Position numbers and translations under genes: made by a program
Notes under the pieces: model-generated
Told to the model about the DNA's origin: nothing
The model's input: only the letters and a program-made list of their open reading frames with translations
Database searches by the model: none
NCBI GenBank assembly: GCA_037384225.1
Contig: JARROD010000091.1
Span: 1-23,101 of the forward strand
Direction of reading: 5' to 3'
DNA: 23,101 nt
Origin: JARROD01 sp037384225
GTDB lineage: Bacteria > Pseudomonadota > Gammaproteobacteria > Pseudomonadales > Cellvibrionaceae
Shown: piece after piece, positions 15,835 to 23,101 of the stretch
Layout of the letters: each line of letters begins with the position of its first letter
Numbering within the stretch: position 1 is the first letter of the stretch

Positions 15835-15858
15835 ATATACCCAAAGCATTCGCTGGGG
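15835..15858. repeat. TATACCCAAAGC repeat, copy 4 (half site)
   Basis: ATATACCCAAAGC (15835-15847) equals the reverse complement of 14436-14448 over 13 bp. The second half (CGCTGGGG, 15851-15858) is decayed. It lies between ccoS and the TauE/SafE-type gene. Confidence 0.6.
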
Positions 15859-15878
15859 AGTTTGCAACAATAGCGGTA

Positions 15879-16049
15879 TCAATCATTTTTATCGCCGCCC
15901 GGATTTGATTCGTCCTCGTCGAACAAAATTCTGTGGGCTTCCGTATCAAGATCTTCGTACTGCCCGGATTTTATGGCCCAGAACAATATTTTGATTGCAA
16001 CGGCGACAAAAACCAGTGCAATGGGAATTAAAATATACAGACTTTGCAT
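15879..16049 (-). CDS. ccoS: CcoS, cbb3 oxidase maturation protein
   Basis: A 56-residue protein: one N-terminal membrane helix (SLYILIPIALVFVAVAIKIL), then FWAIKSGQYEDLDTEAHRIL and an acidic tail (FDEDESNPGG). This matches the short CcoS family, including the conserved WAIKSGQY(E/D)DL(D/E) block. CcoS is needed to place haem and copper cofactors into CcoN; without it the oxidase assembles but lacks cofactors. The ATG is 6 bp after the ccoI stop, so the two are translated from one message. The typical family length is about 45-70 residues. Confidence 0.93.
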   Translation of the reverse strand: MQSLYILIPIALVFVAVAIKILFWAIKSGQYEDLDTEAHRILFDEDESNPGGDKND

Positions 16050-16055
16050 TCCAAG

Positions 16056-18551
16056 TTATCTCTTACTCGCCACTGGATCTTGCGCTTTTTTCCCCAACCG
16101 CAAAGCATTGACGACCACCACCAGGGAACTCAATGACATACCGATGGCTGCCGCGTAAGGCGGTACCCAACCCGCCGCGGCCAACGGCAAAGCGACACCA
16201 TTGTACAACAGCGCCCAGCTTAGATTCTGGCGGATCACCCGCCGCGTGCGCCGGGAAAATTGCAGCGCCTGCGCCAATACCCGCAAATCGCCATGCAGCA
16301 AAATACTGTCGGCCCGGCTCTGCGCCAAATCCGTCGCCGCCCCCATGGCCACCGATATATCCGCCCCACCCAGCACCGGGATATCGTTGATGCCGTCGCC
16401 CACCATCAGCACTATGTCCCCCTGTGCCTGACGCCGGCGGATATGTGCCAGCTTCTGCGCCGGACTCACACCACTGTGATAGTCTTCGATGCCAAGCGCG
16501 GCAGCCACGGCTTTTACATTGGAGGAGTGATCACCACTAAGCAGTTCGACGTCGATTCCCCGTCCAATTAATGCCCGTACCGCCGCGCTTGCCTCCGGCC
16601 GCAGCCGGTCGCGCAACTGGATCCAGGCCTGGGGACCGCGGCTATTGGCCAACAAAAGCCACTGCCCCGGGGCCGGCGCAGCGCCTTCAATCCCGTTTCG
16701 ACGGTCACAAACAATTGGCGCCGTCTGCTGCCGACACAGGGCCATTGCATAAGCGGTGGTGCCGAGACGAAAGCGTTCGTTGCCAACCCGCCCTTCTACC
16801 CCCGCGGAAGTCTCGCTGTGCAGGTCCGCCGCATAAACACGACCGCGAAACTCGGCGAAGGCTTCGGCGATCGGGTGGCTGGAGCCCGCTTCCAGGGCCG
16901 CCGCCACCGCCACACAATAGTCCCGTTCGAGATCCCCGCAAAGCACCACGTCCTCGACCCGGGGCTGCCCCAGCGTCAAGGTACCAGTCTTATCAAAAAT
17001 GACTCGCGTGACCTTTTCCAACCCCTCTATGACATGCCCCCGCGTGACCAGTAAACCCAGGCGACGCAAGTGTGTCAACGCCGCTGTCAGTGCCGCCGGC
17101 GTCGCCAATGACAACGCGCAGGGGCAAGTCACCACTAGCACCGAAAGGCTTACCCACAACGCTTTCTCTGCGGCCCAGTGCCACCACAACAGCGCCACCA
17201 CTAGGGTGATCAGCAAGACAATACCGACAAAATAACCCGCCAGCCGATCCGCTATGGCCACCTGGCGCGGTTTTTCCGCTTGTGCCTGCTCCACTAATCG
17301 CTCGATGGTCGACAGCCGGGTTTCACCTCCGACCGCGGTGACCTCCACCAGCAGACTTCCCTCCTGGTTCACAGAGCCCGCCACTACCAAGTCGCCGGTG
17401 CGTTTTTCGATGGCGTCGGCCTCCCCTGTCAGCAGCGCTTCCACAACACCGCCGTGGCCTTCCTGCACCCGGCCGTCACAGGGAATGGTTTCACCGGCGT
17501 TGACCCGTATCCAGTGTCCCGGCTTCAGCGCTTTCAGGGGAATATGTTCACTATGCTCGACCCGCCCGCGCTCAACCTTGCACACCGTCAACGGCAATAA
17601 CCGGGCCAGGCTTGCGGACTCCAGACCATTGGCGTGGCGGGCGTGCATTTCCAGATAGCGCCCCAGCAACAGAAAAAACGTGAACATGGAGACAGAGTCG
17701 AAATACACTTCGCCGCTGCCGCGCAAGGTGGCCCAACAGCTGGCCCCATAAGCCAGGCCAATGGCGGTGGCCACCGGGACATCCATGGACAAATGGGCAC
17801 TTTTTAACACCCGGTAAGCGCCCTGAAAAAACGGCTGTGCGCTGTAGAAAACCACCGGAGTGGCGATCAATAGACTGATCCAGCGCAAAAACATCTGCCA
17901 GTTTTCACTGATGCCTTGCAGCGCCCCGGCGTAGAGGGCAATAGCCACCATACCCACCTGCATCATACCGATGCCCGCCACGCCCAGGCGCATTAACGCC
18001 TGGCGGCTTTCGCGCTGAAGCAGGGCCTGCCGGCTCTGGTCAGTGGCCGGCACAGGCCGGTAACCAATCGCTTCCAAGGCTGCCATCAAACCGCTCAGGG
18101 ATTGTTGCGCGGGTCGCCACTGGAGGCTGCAGCGGCGCGTATTGGCATTGACAGTGACGCGCTCGACACCGTCGAGTTTGCCCAAATGATGCTCAATCAG
18201 CCAGACACAGGCGGCACAACTGATGCCTTCGAGCAACAGCTGTGCCCGGTTGCAATCACCGTCCACAGCCGTGACGAAATCACGCTGAACTTGCGGGGAA
18301 TCGTAAACGCTGTAATCTCGCGCTGCTGGTGCCGGACGCTCGTTGAGTTGGGTTCGGTAGCGATAGAATCCACTCAGCCCGCCGTCAATAATGGCACTGG
18401 CCACAGCCTGGCAGCCGGGACAGCAAAACGATTGCTCACAGCCTTGCACCGACAGTTGAAAGTCCGCTCCCGGAGGCACTGGCAAGCCGCAGTGATAGCA
18501 GGCCCGCGACGCCTCTGCGCAACTCACTGCCACTGATGATTGAGCACCCAT
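16056..18551 (-). CDS. ccoI: CcoI, copper-exporting P1B-type ATPase for cbb3 oxidase
   Basis: An 831-residue inner-membrane pump. The N-terminus has a Cys-rich block (C18xxC21 and CCPGC at 43-47) typical of the CcoI subgroup, then a heavy-metal-associated domain with C112xxC115. About eight membrane helices follow. Key P-type motifs: TGE (375-377), the ion-binding CPC (476-478), the phosphorylated Asp520 in DKTGT, HP (559-560) and GDGIND (718-723). CcoI supplies copper for the CuB centre of CcoN by moving Cu(I) into the periplasm. The gene starts 10 bp after ccoH; the ATG has little visible ribosome site, so coupling to ccoH translation is likely. Everything needed for activity is present. 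Confidence 0.96.
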   Translation of the reverse strand: MGAQSSVAVSCAEASRACYHCGLPVPPGADFQLSVQGCEQSFCCPGCQAVASAIIDGGLSGFYRYRTQLNERPAPAARDYSVYDSPQVQRDFVTAVDGDCNRAQLLLEGISCAACVWLIEHHLGKLDGVERVTVNANTRRCSLQWRPAQQSLSGLMAALEAIGYRPVPATDQSRQALLQRESRQALMRLGVAGIGMMQVGMVAIALYAGALQGISENWQMFLRWISLLIATPVVFYSAQPFFQGAYRVLKSAHLSMDVPVATAIGLAYGASCWATLRGSGEVYFDSVSMFTFFLLLGRYLEMHARHANGLESASLARLLPLTVCKVERGRVEHSEHIPLKALKPGHWIRVNAGETIPCDGRVQEGHGGVVEALLTGEADAIEKRTGDLVVAGSVNQEGSLLVEVTAVGGETRLSTIERLVEQAQAEKPRQVAIADRLAGYFVGIVLLITLVVALLWWHWAAEKALWVSLSVLVVTCPCALSLATPAALTAALTHLRRLGLLVTRGHVIEGLEKVTRVIFDKTGTLTLGQPRVEDVVLCGDLERDYCVAVAAALEAGSSHPIAEAFAEFRGRVYAADLHSETSAGVEGRVGNERFRLGTTAYAMALCRQQTAPIVCDRRNGIEGAAPAPGQWLLLANSRGPQAWIQLRDRLRPEASAAVRALIGRGIDVELLSGDHSSNVKAVAAALGIEDYHSGVSPAQKLAHIRRRQAQGDIVLMVGDGINDIPVLGGADISVAMGAATDLAQSRADSILLHGDLRVLAQALQFSRRTRRVIRQNLSWALLYNGVALPLAAAGWVPPYAAAIGMSLSSLVVVVNALRLGKKAQDPVASKR

Positions 18552-18561
18552 GCCAGTGCCG

Positions 18562-19092
18562 TCAAGAACGGTTGAAAGACAGCCGCGACTGCTGTCGCAG
18601 ATCTATCTCTCCGGTCAAACGCCACTCGGTCTGATTGTGTTTTTTCCGATCTAGGGTCGGTATTAAAATAACATACCATTTGTAGTCGAGGCGGCCGTCC
18701 AGGTCGGCGCGGTAACGGCCGGGCGCGATTTCAGTAAGCACCAGTTGCCGGTCGCGTTCGGCACTGGTGGGGTGGTTGAGCAAGGCCAGCAATTTTTGCG
18801 GCAGCCGGTTCTGGTAGCGGGGGTCAATACTCAAGGACAGAAAAACCTCCCCCACCTTCCGATCGAAGCGCAATTCACCGGACAACCCCAGCTCCAGTGC
18901 CCGCTTATCCTGCTCCAGGCGCTGGTTGATCATGCGCCCTTCCTTGTAGTAGTTGTCGGTCACCACATCGTCTGAGTAGTGGTAGGCTATGGTCGCTGTT
19001 ATCGAGGAAACCACCACCACCACTATCAGCGGTGCCAATACAAACCACGACCAAGACTCTCTATACCAGGGTTTCAGGGCTTCGTCCGTCAT
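18562..19092 (-). CDS. ccoH: CcoH/FixH family cbb3 oxidase assembly protein
   Basis: A 176-residue protein with one N-terminal membrane helix (about residues 14-36) and a periplasmic domain. The block YHYSDDVVTDNYYKEGRMIN matches the FixH family signature (DNYYKEG-like), and PGRYRADLD near residue 130 matches the later conserved region. CcoH interacts with CcoN/CcoP and stays with the assembled oxidase, stabilising it. The start ATG overlaps the ccoG stop (ATGA at 19089-19092), a sign of translational coupling. Confidence 0.93.
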   Translation of the reverse strand: MTDEALKPWYRESWSWFVLAPLIVVVVVSSITATIAYHYSDDVVTDNYYKEGRMINQRLEQDKRALELGLSGELRFDRKVGEVFLSLSIDPRYQNRLPQKLLALLNHPTSAERDRQLVLTEIAPGRYRADLDGRLDYKWYVILIPTLDRKKHNQTEWRLTGEIDLRQQSRLSFNRS

Positions 19093-20585
19093 TTTTTAGG
19101 TCCGATAAAACGGCTTTCCTGCTGCGCTGTAATTTTTGCATCATCCTCAGCAGTCACTTTTACAACAATATCATTTTTTGATGCCCGCAACGCCTCGGTT
19201 GTCACGGAAACCCGTATCGGCAGGGTAAAGATCTCGCCCTCCTCCAGGTACACCGACTTGTTGCCGCGCAGACGATAGTCGTAATCCCCCTCCACCTCAA
19301 TGTGATAGCGGTGGGGATTGCGGTCCATATTATTGATTTTAACCGTATAGACGTTTTGCACCTCACCACCGGTGACCCGGTACAGACGGGCGCCGCGGTC
19401 GCGGATAACATCAACGGAGATCGGCGTTCGAGTGGAAACCGTGTAAACAAAGACACTCACCATGGCGAGTAACAGCAGCGAATAACCAAACAGGCGCGGT
19501 CTGACAAAATGATTCTCGCCACTGTCCAGCGAGTGCTCAGAGGTAAAGCGAATCAATCCGCGCGGGTAATGCATTTTGTCCATCACTGCATTGCAGGCGT
19601 CCACACACAGACCACAGTTAATACACTCATATTGCAAACCGTCGCGAATATCGATGTCCACGGGGCAGACCTGCACACACCAGGAGCAATCGATACAATC
19701 GCCTAACCCCTTAGCTTTATAGTCATCCCTGGGTTTGCGCGGGCCGCGTTTTTCACCCCGCTGCGCATCGTAGTGAACCGCCAGGGTGTCCTGATCGTAC
19801 ATCACCGACTGAAATCGCGCATAGGGACACATATACTTGCACACCTGCTCACGCATCCAACCGGCGTTGAGGTAGGTCATCCCGGTAAAGAAGAAGGTCC
19901 AGAAGGCGGCGGCGTAGTGAACGTTGAAAGTGACAAAACCCGTTTCCGGATCGCGGTGCGGTACAAACAGGCCCAACAGTAACTCCCTTATCGGTGTAAA
20001 ATAACCGATAAAGGTCACGCCTGTGATAAAGGCAATCACAACCCACAGTGTATGCTTACTGCCCTTGCGCACCCATTTTTCCAGGTTCCAGGGCTGGCGG
20101 TCGAGTTTAATGCGTTTGTTTCTGTCCCCTTCGCAAAAATATTCAATGGACATGAACATCAGCGTCCACACGGTTTGCGGACACGTGAACCCACACCATA
20201 CCCGCCCCACCAGAACCGTCACTGTAAACAGGGCAAAGGCGGCTATAATCAGTATCCACGCCAACAGCATGCCGTCTTGGGGCCAGAATGTCATCCACAG
20301 TATGTGGAATTTTCTTTCCGGCAAATCGAACAACATTGCCGGGCGACCTTCGATAACCAGCCACGGCATCAATAAATAAGCGGCGATTAACGGCAGCCCG
20401 GTGTAACGTCGTAGCTTTTGATAAAAGCCCGTAATTTTGCGGGTGTAGATTTTTTCTTCGGCTTCGTAAAGGTTTACGTAGCGAATTTTATCCTTGGTGG
20501 ATTCTTTATCCGCGCCATTAGTCTCCTTCGTTTTTTTAACGTTCGTTTTAGCGGCGAGTTCAATAGCAGGAATATTTTCGTTCAC
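19089..20585 (-). CDS. ccoG: CcoG/RdxA/FixG, membrane ferredoxin-like copper reductase for cbb3 assembly
   Basis: A 498-residue inner-membrane protein with about five membrane helices. Two 4Fe-4S motifs lie in the loop near the middle: C297, C300, C303, C307 and C321, C324, C327, C331. Other conserved cysteines are CGFTCP (C131, C135) and C249/C253. The C-terminal ~120 residues form the periplasmic immunoglobulin-like CcoG domain. In Rhodobacter CcoG reduces Cu(II) to Cu(I), the form transported by CcoI. The start is GTG at 20585, supported by GAGG 8 nt upstream. The N-terminal 30 residues are rich in Lys/Thr and unlike the family, so a shorter start is possible. It is the first gene of the ccoGHIS set and has a 210-bp spacer before it. 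Confidence 0.95.
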   Translation of the reverse strand: MNENIPAIELAAKTNVKKTKETNGADKESTKDKIRYVNLYEAEEKIYTRKITGFYQKLRRYTGLPLIAAYLLMPWLVIEGRPAMLFDLPERKFHILWMTFWPQDGMLLAWILIIAAFALFTVTVLVGRVWCGFTCPQTVWTLMFMSIEYFCEGDRNKRIKLDRQPWNLEKWVRKGSKHTLWVVIAFITGVTFIGYFTPIRELLLGLFVPHRDPETGFVTFNVHYAAAFWTFFFTGMTYLNAGWMREQVCKYMCPYARFQSVMYDQDTLAVHYDAQRGEKRGPRKPRDDYKAKGLGDCIDCSWCVQVCPVDIDIRDGLQYECINCGLCVDACNAVMDKMHYPRGLIRFTSEHSLDSGENHFVRPRLFGYSLLLLAMVSVFVYTVSTRTPISVDVIRDRGARLYRVTGGEVQNVYTVKINNMDRNPHRYHIEVEGDYDYRLRGNKSVYLEEGEIFTLPIRVSVTTEALRASKNDIVVKVTAEDDAKITAQQESRFIGPKK

Positions 20586-20637
20586 GCCAGTACCTCAGAT
20601 TTTTGTTAAACACACCCGCTAACGGCTCGCGTTAAAA

Positions 20638-20651
20638 CTGCTCAGGATCAA
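20638..20651 (-). promoter_or_regulatory. Degenerate FNR/ANR-like site upstream of ccoG
   Basis: CTGCT-CAGG-ATCAA on the + strand compares with the FNR/ANR consensus TTGAT-N4-ATCAA: one half is perfect, the other matches 3 of 5. It lies about 53 bp upstream of the ccoG start, a sensible place for oxygen-dependent control of cbb3 assembly genes. A half-site of this size occurs by chance, so this is only a candidate. Confidence 0.3.
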
Positions 20652-20672
20652 TCCGCGACACGCCTGATGACC

Positions 20673-20761
20673 TGCCGTGGGCTCCCATAGCGGCGTTGCC
20701 CTGCTTGCAAAGGGCTGGGCCATTCGCGGCGCACGGCGCCTTGCTGTGAAAGCCCACGGCA
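20673..20761. other. Structured GC-rich element between ccoP and ccoG
   Basis: TGCCGTGGGCT (20673-20683) and AGCCCACGGCA (20751-20761) are perfect 11-bp inverted repeats. They enclose two small stems: GCCCT/AGGGC (about 20698-20715) and GGCGC-ACG-GCGCC (20728-20740), giving a three-way-junction shape. A competing pairing of GGCGTTGCC (20692-20700) with GGCAACGC (20758-20765) is possible. It may act as a ccoP terminator or processing site, or be a dispersed repeat; no protein is encoded. Confidence 0.55.
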
Positions 20762-20795
20762 ACGCTGATTGGGCGTTTAATGGCGGGGCAGGGCA

Positions 20796-21695
20796 CTAGT
20801 CTTGCTCCAGAGAAAGGCTGTAGACATAAGCCGCCAACAAGTGGATCTTTTCGTCTTTCAGCTTGTCTTTCTGCGCCGGCATGGCGCCGAAGCGACCCGC
20901 CCGAATCGTCTGGCGAATTTCTTCCGGACTGTCGCCGTATAACCAGATGTTGTCGGTCAGGTTCGGCGCCCCCAGCATCTGATTGCCGCGACCGTCAGCA
21001 CCGTGGCAGACAACACAGTTTTGACTGAAGACCTTCGCTCCCTTGGCAGCCCGTTCAGCGTCGTGCTGTCGATCGGATAAAGCCAGAACGTGCTCTGCAA
21101 CGTTATTGACATTCTCCTCTCCAATCACATCTCCCCAGGGTGGCATCTGTCCATTGCGACCGTGAGTGATGGTCTCTTTTATCTTCTCCGGGGTTCCACC
21201 GTAAAGCCAGGCGCTATCAGTGAGGTTCGGAAAACCAAAGTTGCCGCCGCCGTCAGCACCGTGACAAACCGCGCAGTTGTTGGCGAACAGACGCAGGCCC
21301 ATTTTGACGGCTCTGGGTTCAAGCGCCACCTCCTCTATGGGCATATTGGTATAGGCACCGAAAGCTTCCTGGTAGTTTTGCTCCGCCTGTTCCTGTTCAC
21401 GATCGAGCTGGTTGACTTGAGTCCAGCCAATGACGCCTTTCCAATTGCCCAGTCCCGGGTAGAGAATCAGGTAAATCACCGTAAACACGATGGTGCCCAA
21501 AAATAGCTGAAACCACCATTTCGGGAGGGGGTTGTCATACTCTTCAATGCCATCATACACGTGGCCTGTGGTCTTGTTTTCAGGGTCGTCTGCATCGCTG
21601 ATCGCCACCTTGCGGTTGCCCATCAGCACCCAAAATACCAAAATTAAATTGGTGATAGTCAGACCAATAACCCATAGGCTCCAAAATGTGCTCAT
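20796..21695 (-). CDS. ccoP: CcoP, di-haem c subunit of cbb3 cytochrome c oxidase
   Basis: A 299-residue inner-membrane subunit. I use the ATG at 21695 with GGCGGG upstream; a TTG two codons earlier is in frame. Two N-terminal helices (about 5-25 and 62-82) anchor two cytochrome c domains: C141-A-V-C144-H145 with Met184 in GQMPPWG, and C227-V-V-C230-H231 with Met272 in GAMPAQ. CcoP accepts electrons from soluble cytochromes and passes them to CcoO. The two-helix form is the usual gammaproteobacterial type. It starts 2 bp after the ccoQ stop. Confidence 0.97.
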   Translation of the reverse strand: MSTFWSLWVIGLTITNLILVFWVLMGNRKVAISDADDPENKTTGHVYDGIEEYDNPLPKWWFQLFLGTIVFTVIYLILYPGLGNWKGVIGWTQVNQLDREQEQAEQNYQEAFGAYTNMPIEEVALEPRAVKMGLRLFANNCAVCHGADGGGNFGFPNLTDSAWLYGGTPEKIKETITHGRNGQMPPWGDVIGEENVNNVAEHVLALSDRQHDAERAAKGAKVFSQNCVVCHGADGRGNQMLGAPNLTDNIWLYGDSPEEIRQTIRAGRFGAMPAQKDKLKDEKIHLLAAYVYSLSLEQD

Positions 21696-21697
21696 AT

Positions 21698-21871
21698 TCA
21701 ATCCCGCCTTTGCTCATCCACTGTAGTTACTTCCTCACCCTCGGCAAAGGGTAAGTTTGCCGCCTCTTTAAATCGCTGTTTTCTTCGGGGTGAAAACGCC
21801 CACCAGCATACGCCGATAAAGGCAATCATCACCAGGAGGGTGGAGAGACCGCGCAGAGTGTTGATATCCAT
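21698..21871 (-). CDS. ccoQ: CcoQ, small subunit of cbb3 cytochrome c oxidase
   Basis: A 57-residue protein beginning MDINTLRGLSTLLVMIAFIG with one membrane helix, then WWAFSPRRKQRFKEAANLPF and an acidic tail. The WAFSxxRKxRFxEAAxLPF block is the CcoQ signature. The subunit stabilises the oxidase and its interaction with CcoP. Its position between ccoO (36 bp) and ccoP (2 bp) is canonical. The ribosome site before the ATG at 21871 is weak, suggesting coupling to ccoO. Confidence 0.95.
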   Translation of the reverse strand: MDINTLRGLSTLLVMIAFIGVCWWAFSPRRKQRFKEAANLPFAEGEEVTTVDEQRRD

Positions 21872-21907
21872 TGTCTCGATACCTGTTGTGTTGTTAGGGT
21901 GTCTTTG

Positions 21908-22519
21908 TTAACGCTTGTGGTGCAACAAAGTGCCCAACTGCTGTAGGTAGGCCACCAGGGCGTCTACTTCGGTTACGCCTTTGACCGCGTCTTCCGCACC
22001 GGCTATGTCTGCATCGGTGTAAGGCACGCCGACAGATCGCAGCGCCGCCATTTTCGCGCCCGTGTGACTACCGTCCAGGTAATTATCAAACAACCACGGG
22101 AAAGCCGGCATATTCGATTCCGGCACCACGTTGCGCGGATTGTATAAATGCGCTTTGTGCCAGCCATCGCTGTAGCGGGCGCCGACCCGGGCAAGATCGG
22201 GACCGGTGCGTTTGGAACCCCATAAAAACGGATGATCGTAGACAGATTCACCGGCAACGGAATAATGGCCGTAACGCTCCACTTCGGCGCGTAGCGGCCG
22301 CACCATTTGGGTGTGGCAAACGTGGCAACCTTCACGAATGTAGATGTCACGTCCCTCCAGTTCAACCGCCGTCCAGGGCTTCAGGCCCGCAACCGGCTCA
22401 GTGGTTTCTTTGAGGAAAAACTGCGGCACGATTTCAACCAGACCGCCAAAACTAATGGCCACTATAATCAGCAACACCATCAGACCAATATTTTTTTCAA
22501 CAAGTTCGTGATTTTTCAC
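21908..22519 (-). CDS. ccoO: CcoO, mono-haem c subunit of cbb3 cytochrome c oxidase
   Basis: A 203-residue subunit with one N-terminal membrane helix (about 10-30) and a periplasmic cytochrome c domain: C65-H-V-C68-H69 and the axial Met137 in PESNMPAFPWL. It transfers electrons from CcoP to the haem b of CcoN. The start is GTG at 22519 with AAAGGGGAG upstream. It begins 14 bp after ccoN. The length and all conserved blocks are normal. Confidence 0.97.
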   Translation of the reverse strand: MKNHELVEKNIGLMVLLIIVAISFGGLVEIVPQFFLKETTEPVAGLKPWTAVELEGRDIYIREGCHVCHTQMVRPLRAEVERYGHYSVAGESVYDHPFLWGSKRTGPDLARVGARYSDGWHKAHLYNPRNVVPESNMPAFPWLFDNYLDGSHTGAKMAALRSVGVPYTDADIAGAEDAVKGVTEVDALVAYLQQLGTLLHHKR

Positions 22520-22533
22520 CGTCGCGCTCCCCT

Positions 22534-23101
22534 TTACGCTGTTTGCGGTTTTGCAGCGGTTGTTTTTTCATTCTGCGGCTCAGATATGGTTCGATAGGCG
22601 TTATAAGCCATCAGCAGCATACCGACCAGGAAGAAGGCACCGCCCAGGGTCCGCACAAAATAGCCCGGGTAGCTGGCTTCCACTGCTTCGGCAAAACTGT
22701 ATGTCAGGGTGCCGTCGGCGTTGAATGCGCGCCACATCAAACCCTGCATAATCCCGTTCACCCACATGGAGGCAATGTAGAGAACCGTACCACTGGTGGC
22801 CAGCCAAAAGTGGGTATTGATCAGTTTTACGGAATACATTTGTGTACGGCGATAGAGAATTGGCAACAAATGGTAAACCGCGCCGATAGAAATCATTGCC
22901 ACCCAGCCCAACGCACCGGAGTGGACATGTCCAACAGTCCAGTCGGTGTCGTGAGACAGAGCGTTCACGGTTTTAATCGACATCATCGGGCCTTCAAACG
23001 TCGACATGCCGTAGAAAGACAGAGACACCACCAAAAAACGCAAGGTCGGATCCGTACGCAGCTTATGCCAGGCACCGGACAGGGTCATAATACCGTTGAT
23101 C
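22534..23101 (-). CDS. ccoN: CcoN, catalytic subunit of cbb3 cytochrome c oxidase (C-terminal part; 5' end outside window)
   Basis: About 189 C-terminal residues are present; the frame stays open to the window edge (reading ...INGIMTLSGAWHKLR). The fragment contains the last membrane helices. DTDWTVGHVHSGALGWVAM includes two histidines (codons 22927-22929 and 22921-22923), which by comparison with known cbb3 structures are the ligands of haem b3 and haem b. Other blocks (SFYGMSTFEGPMMSIKTVNA, YSVKLINTHFWLA) are typical of CcoN. It is the O2-reducing, proton-pumping core, and the first gene of the ccoNOQP operon. Confidence 0.97.
   Translation of the reverse strand, partial: INGIMTLSGAWHKLRTDPTLRFLVVSLSFYGMSTFEGPMMSIKTVNALSHDTDWTVGHVHSGALGWVAMISIGAVYHLLPILYRRTQMYSVKLINTHFWLATSGTVLYIASMWVNGIMQGLMWRAFNADGTLTYSFAEAVEASYPGYFVRTLGGAFFLVGMLLMAYNAYRTISEPQNEKTTAAKPQTA

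Overview
The window looks like chromosomal DNA of a GC-moderate gammaproteobacterium, probably a marine or aquatic member of the Pseudomonadales/Cellvibrionales type. The reasons are a complete cbb3 oxidase assembly locus in the usual gammaproteobacterial order (ccoNOQP-ccoGHIS-TauE/SafE), a TamA/TamB pair, and periplasmic di-haem peroxidase genes. The species cannot be read from the sequence alone. No rRNA, tRNA, CRISPR array, insertion sequence or prophage was seen. There is one assembly gap of 19 N at 11567-11585, inside tamA.

Layout. Bases 1-375 hold no gene but carry a large inverted repeat (59-bp arms). A three-gene + strand unit follows (376-4546): a secreted choice-of-anchor B/LVIVD protein with a C-terminal GEVED module, a membrane-anchored coiled-coil protein ending in a YtkA-like domain, and a di-haem cytochrome c peroxidase/MauG protein. 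A small orphan protein (4706-5020) ends tail-to-tail with a LysE-type exporter. From there to the end all genes are on the - strand. Next come a DUF6515-like secreted protein and a glycine-zipper lipoprotein that share a C-terminal module; the 3' end of the first has been tandemly duplicated, leaving a relic downstream. Then tamA-tamB (outer-membrane/inner-membrane translocation and assembly module), with tamA broken by the gap and by an apparent poly-A frameshift. A 497-bp gene-free stretch contains a second copy of a motif found inside the first inverted repeat. It is followed by a YbaK-type deacylase, a stand-alone cyclic-nucleotide-binding-domain protein without a DNA-binding domain, and a very His-rich secreted peptide.

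The last third (15078-23101) is the respiratory locus. CcoN (5' end outside the window), CcoO, CcoQ and CcoP form the oxidase. CcoG (Fe-S protein, copper reductase), CcoH, CcoI (copper P-type ATPase) and CcoS assemble and metallate it, and a TauE/SafE-type membrane protein with a HCxGMCGG motif ends the run. A 210-bp structured spacer with a degenerate FNR/ANR-like site separates ccoP from ccoG.

The least explained signals are: the large hairpin element and its 34-bp motif shared with 12.8 kb; four copies of a TATACCCAAA/TTTGGGTATA palindrome clustered around the His-rich and SafE genes; the duplicated C-terminal module whose copies differ only at synonymous sites; and the stand-alone cNMP-domain protein near the position where hemN/anr normally sit. 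I do not see a clear, self-contained new defence or mobile system.
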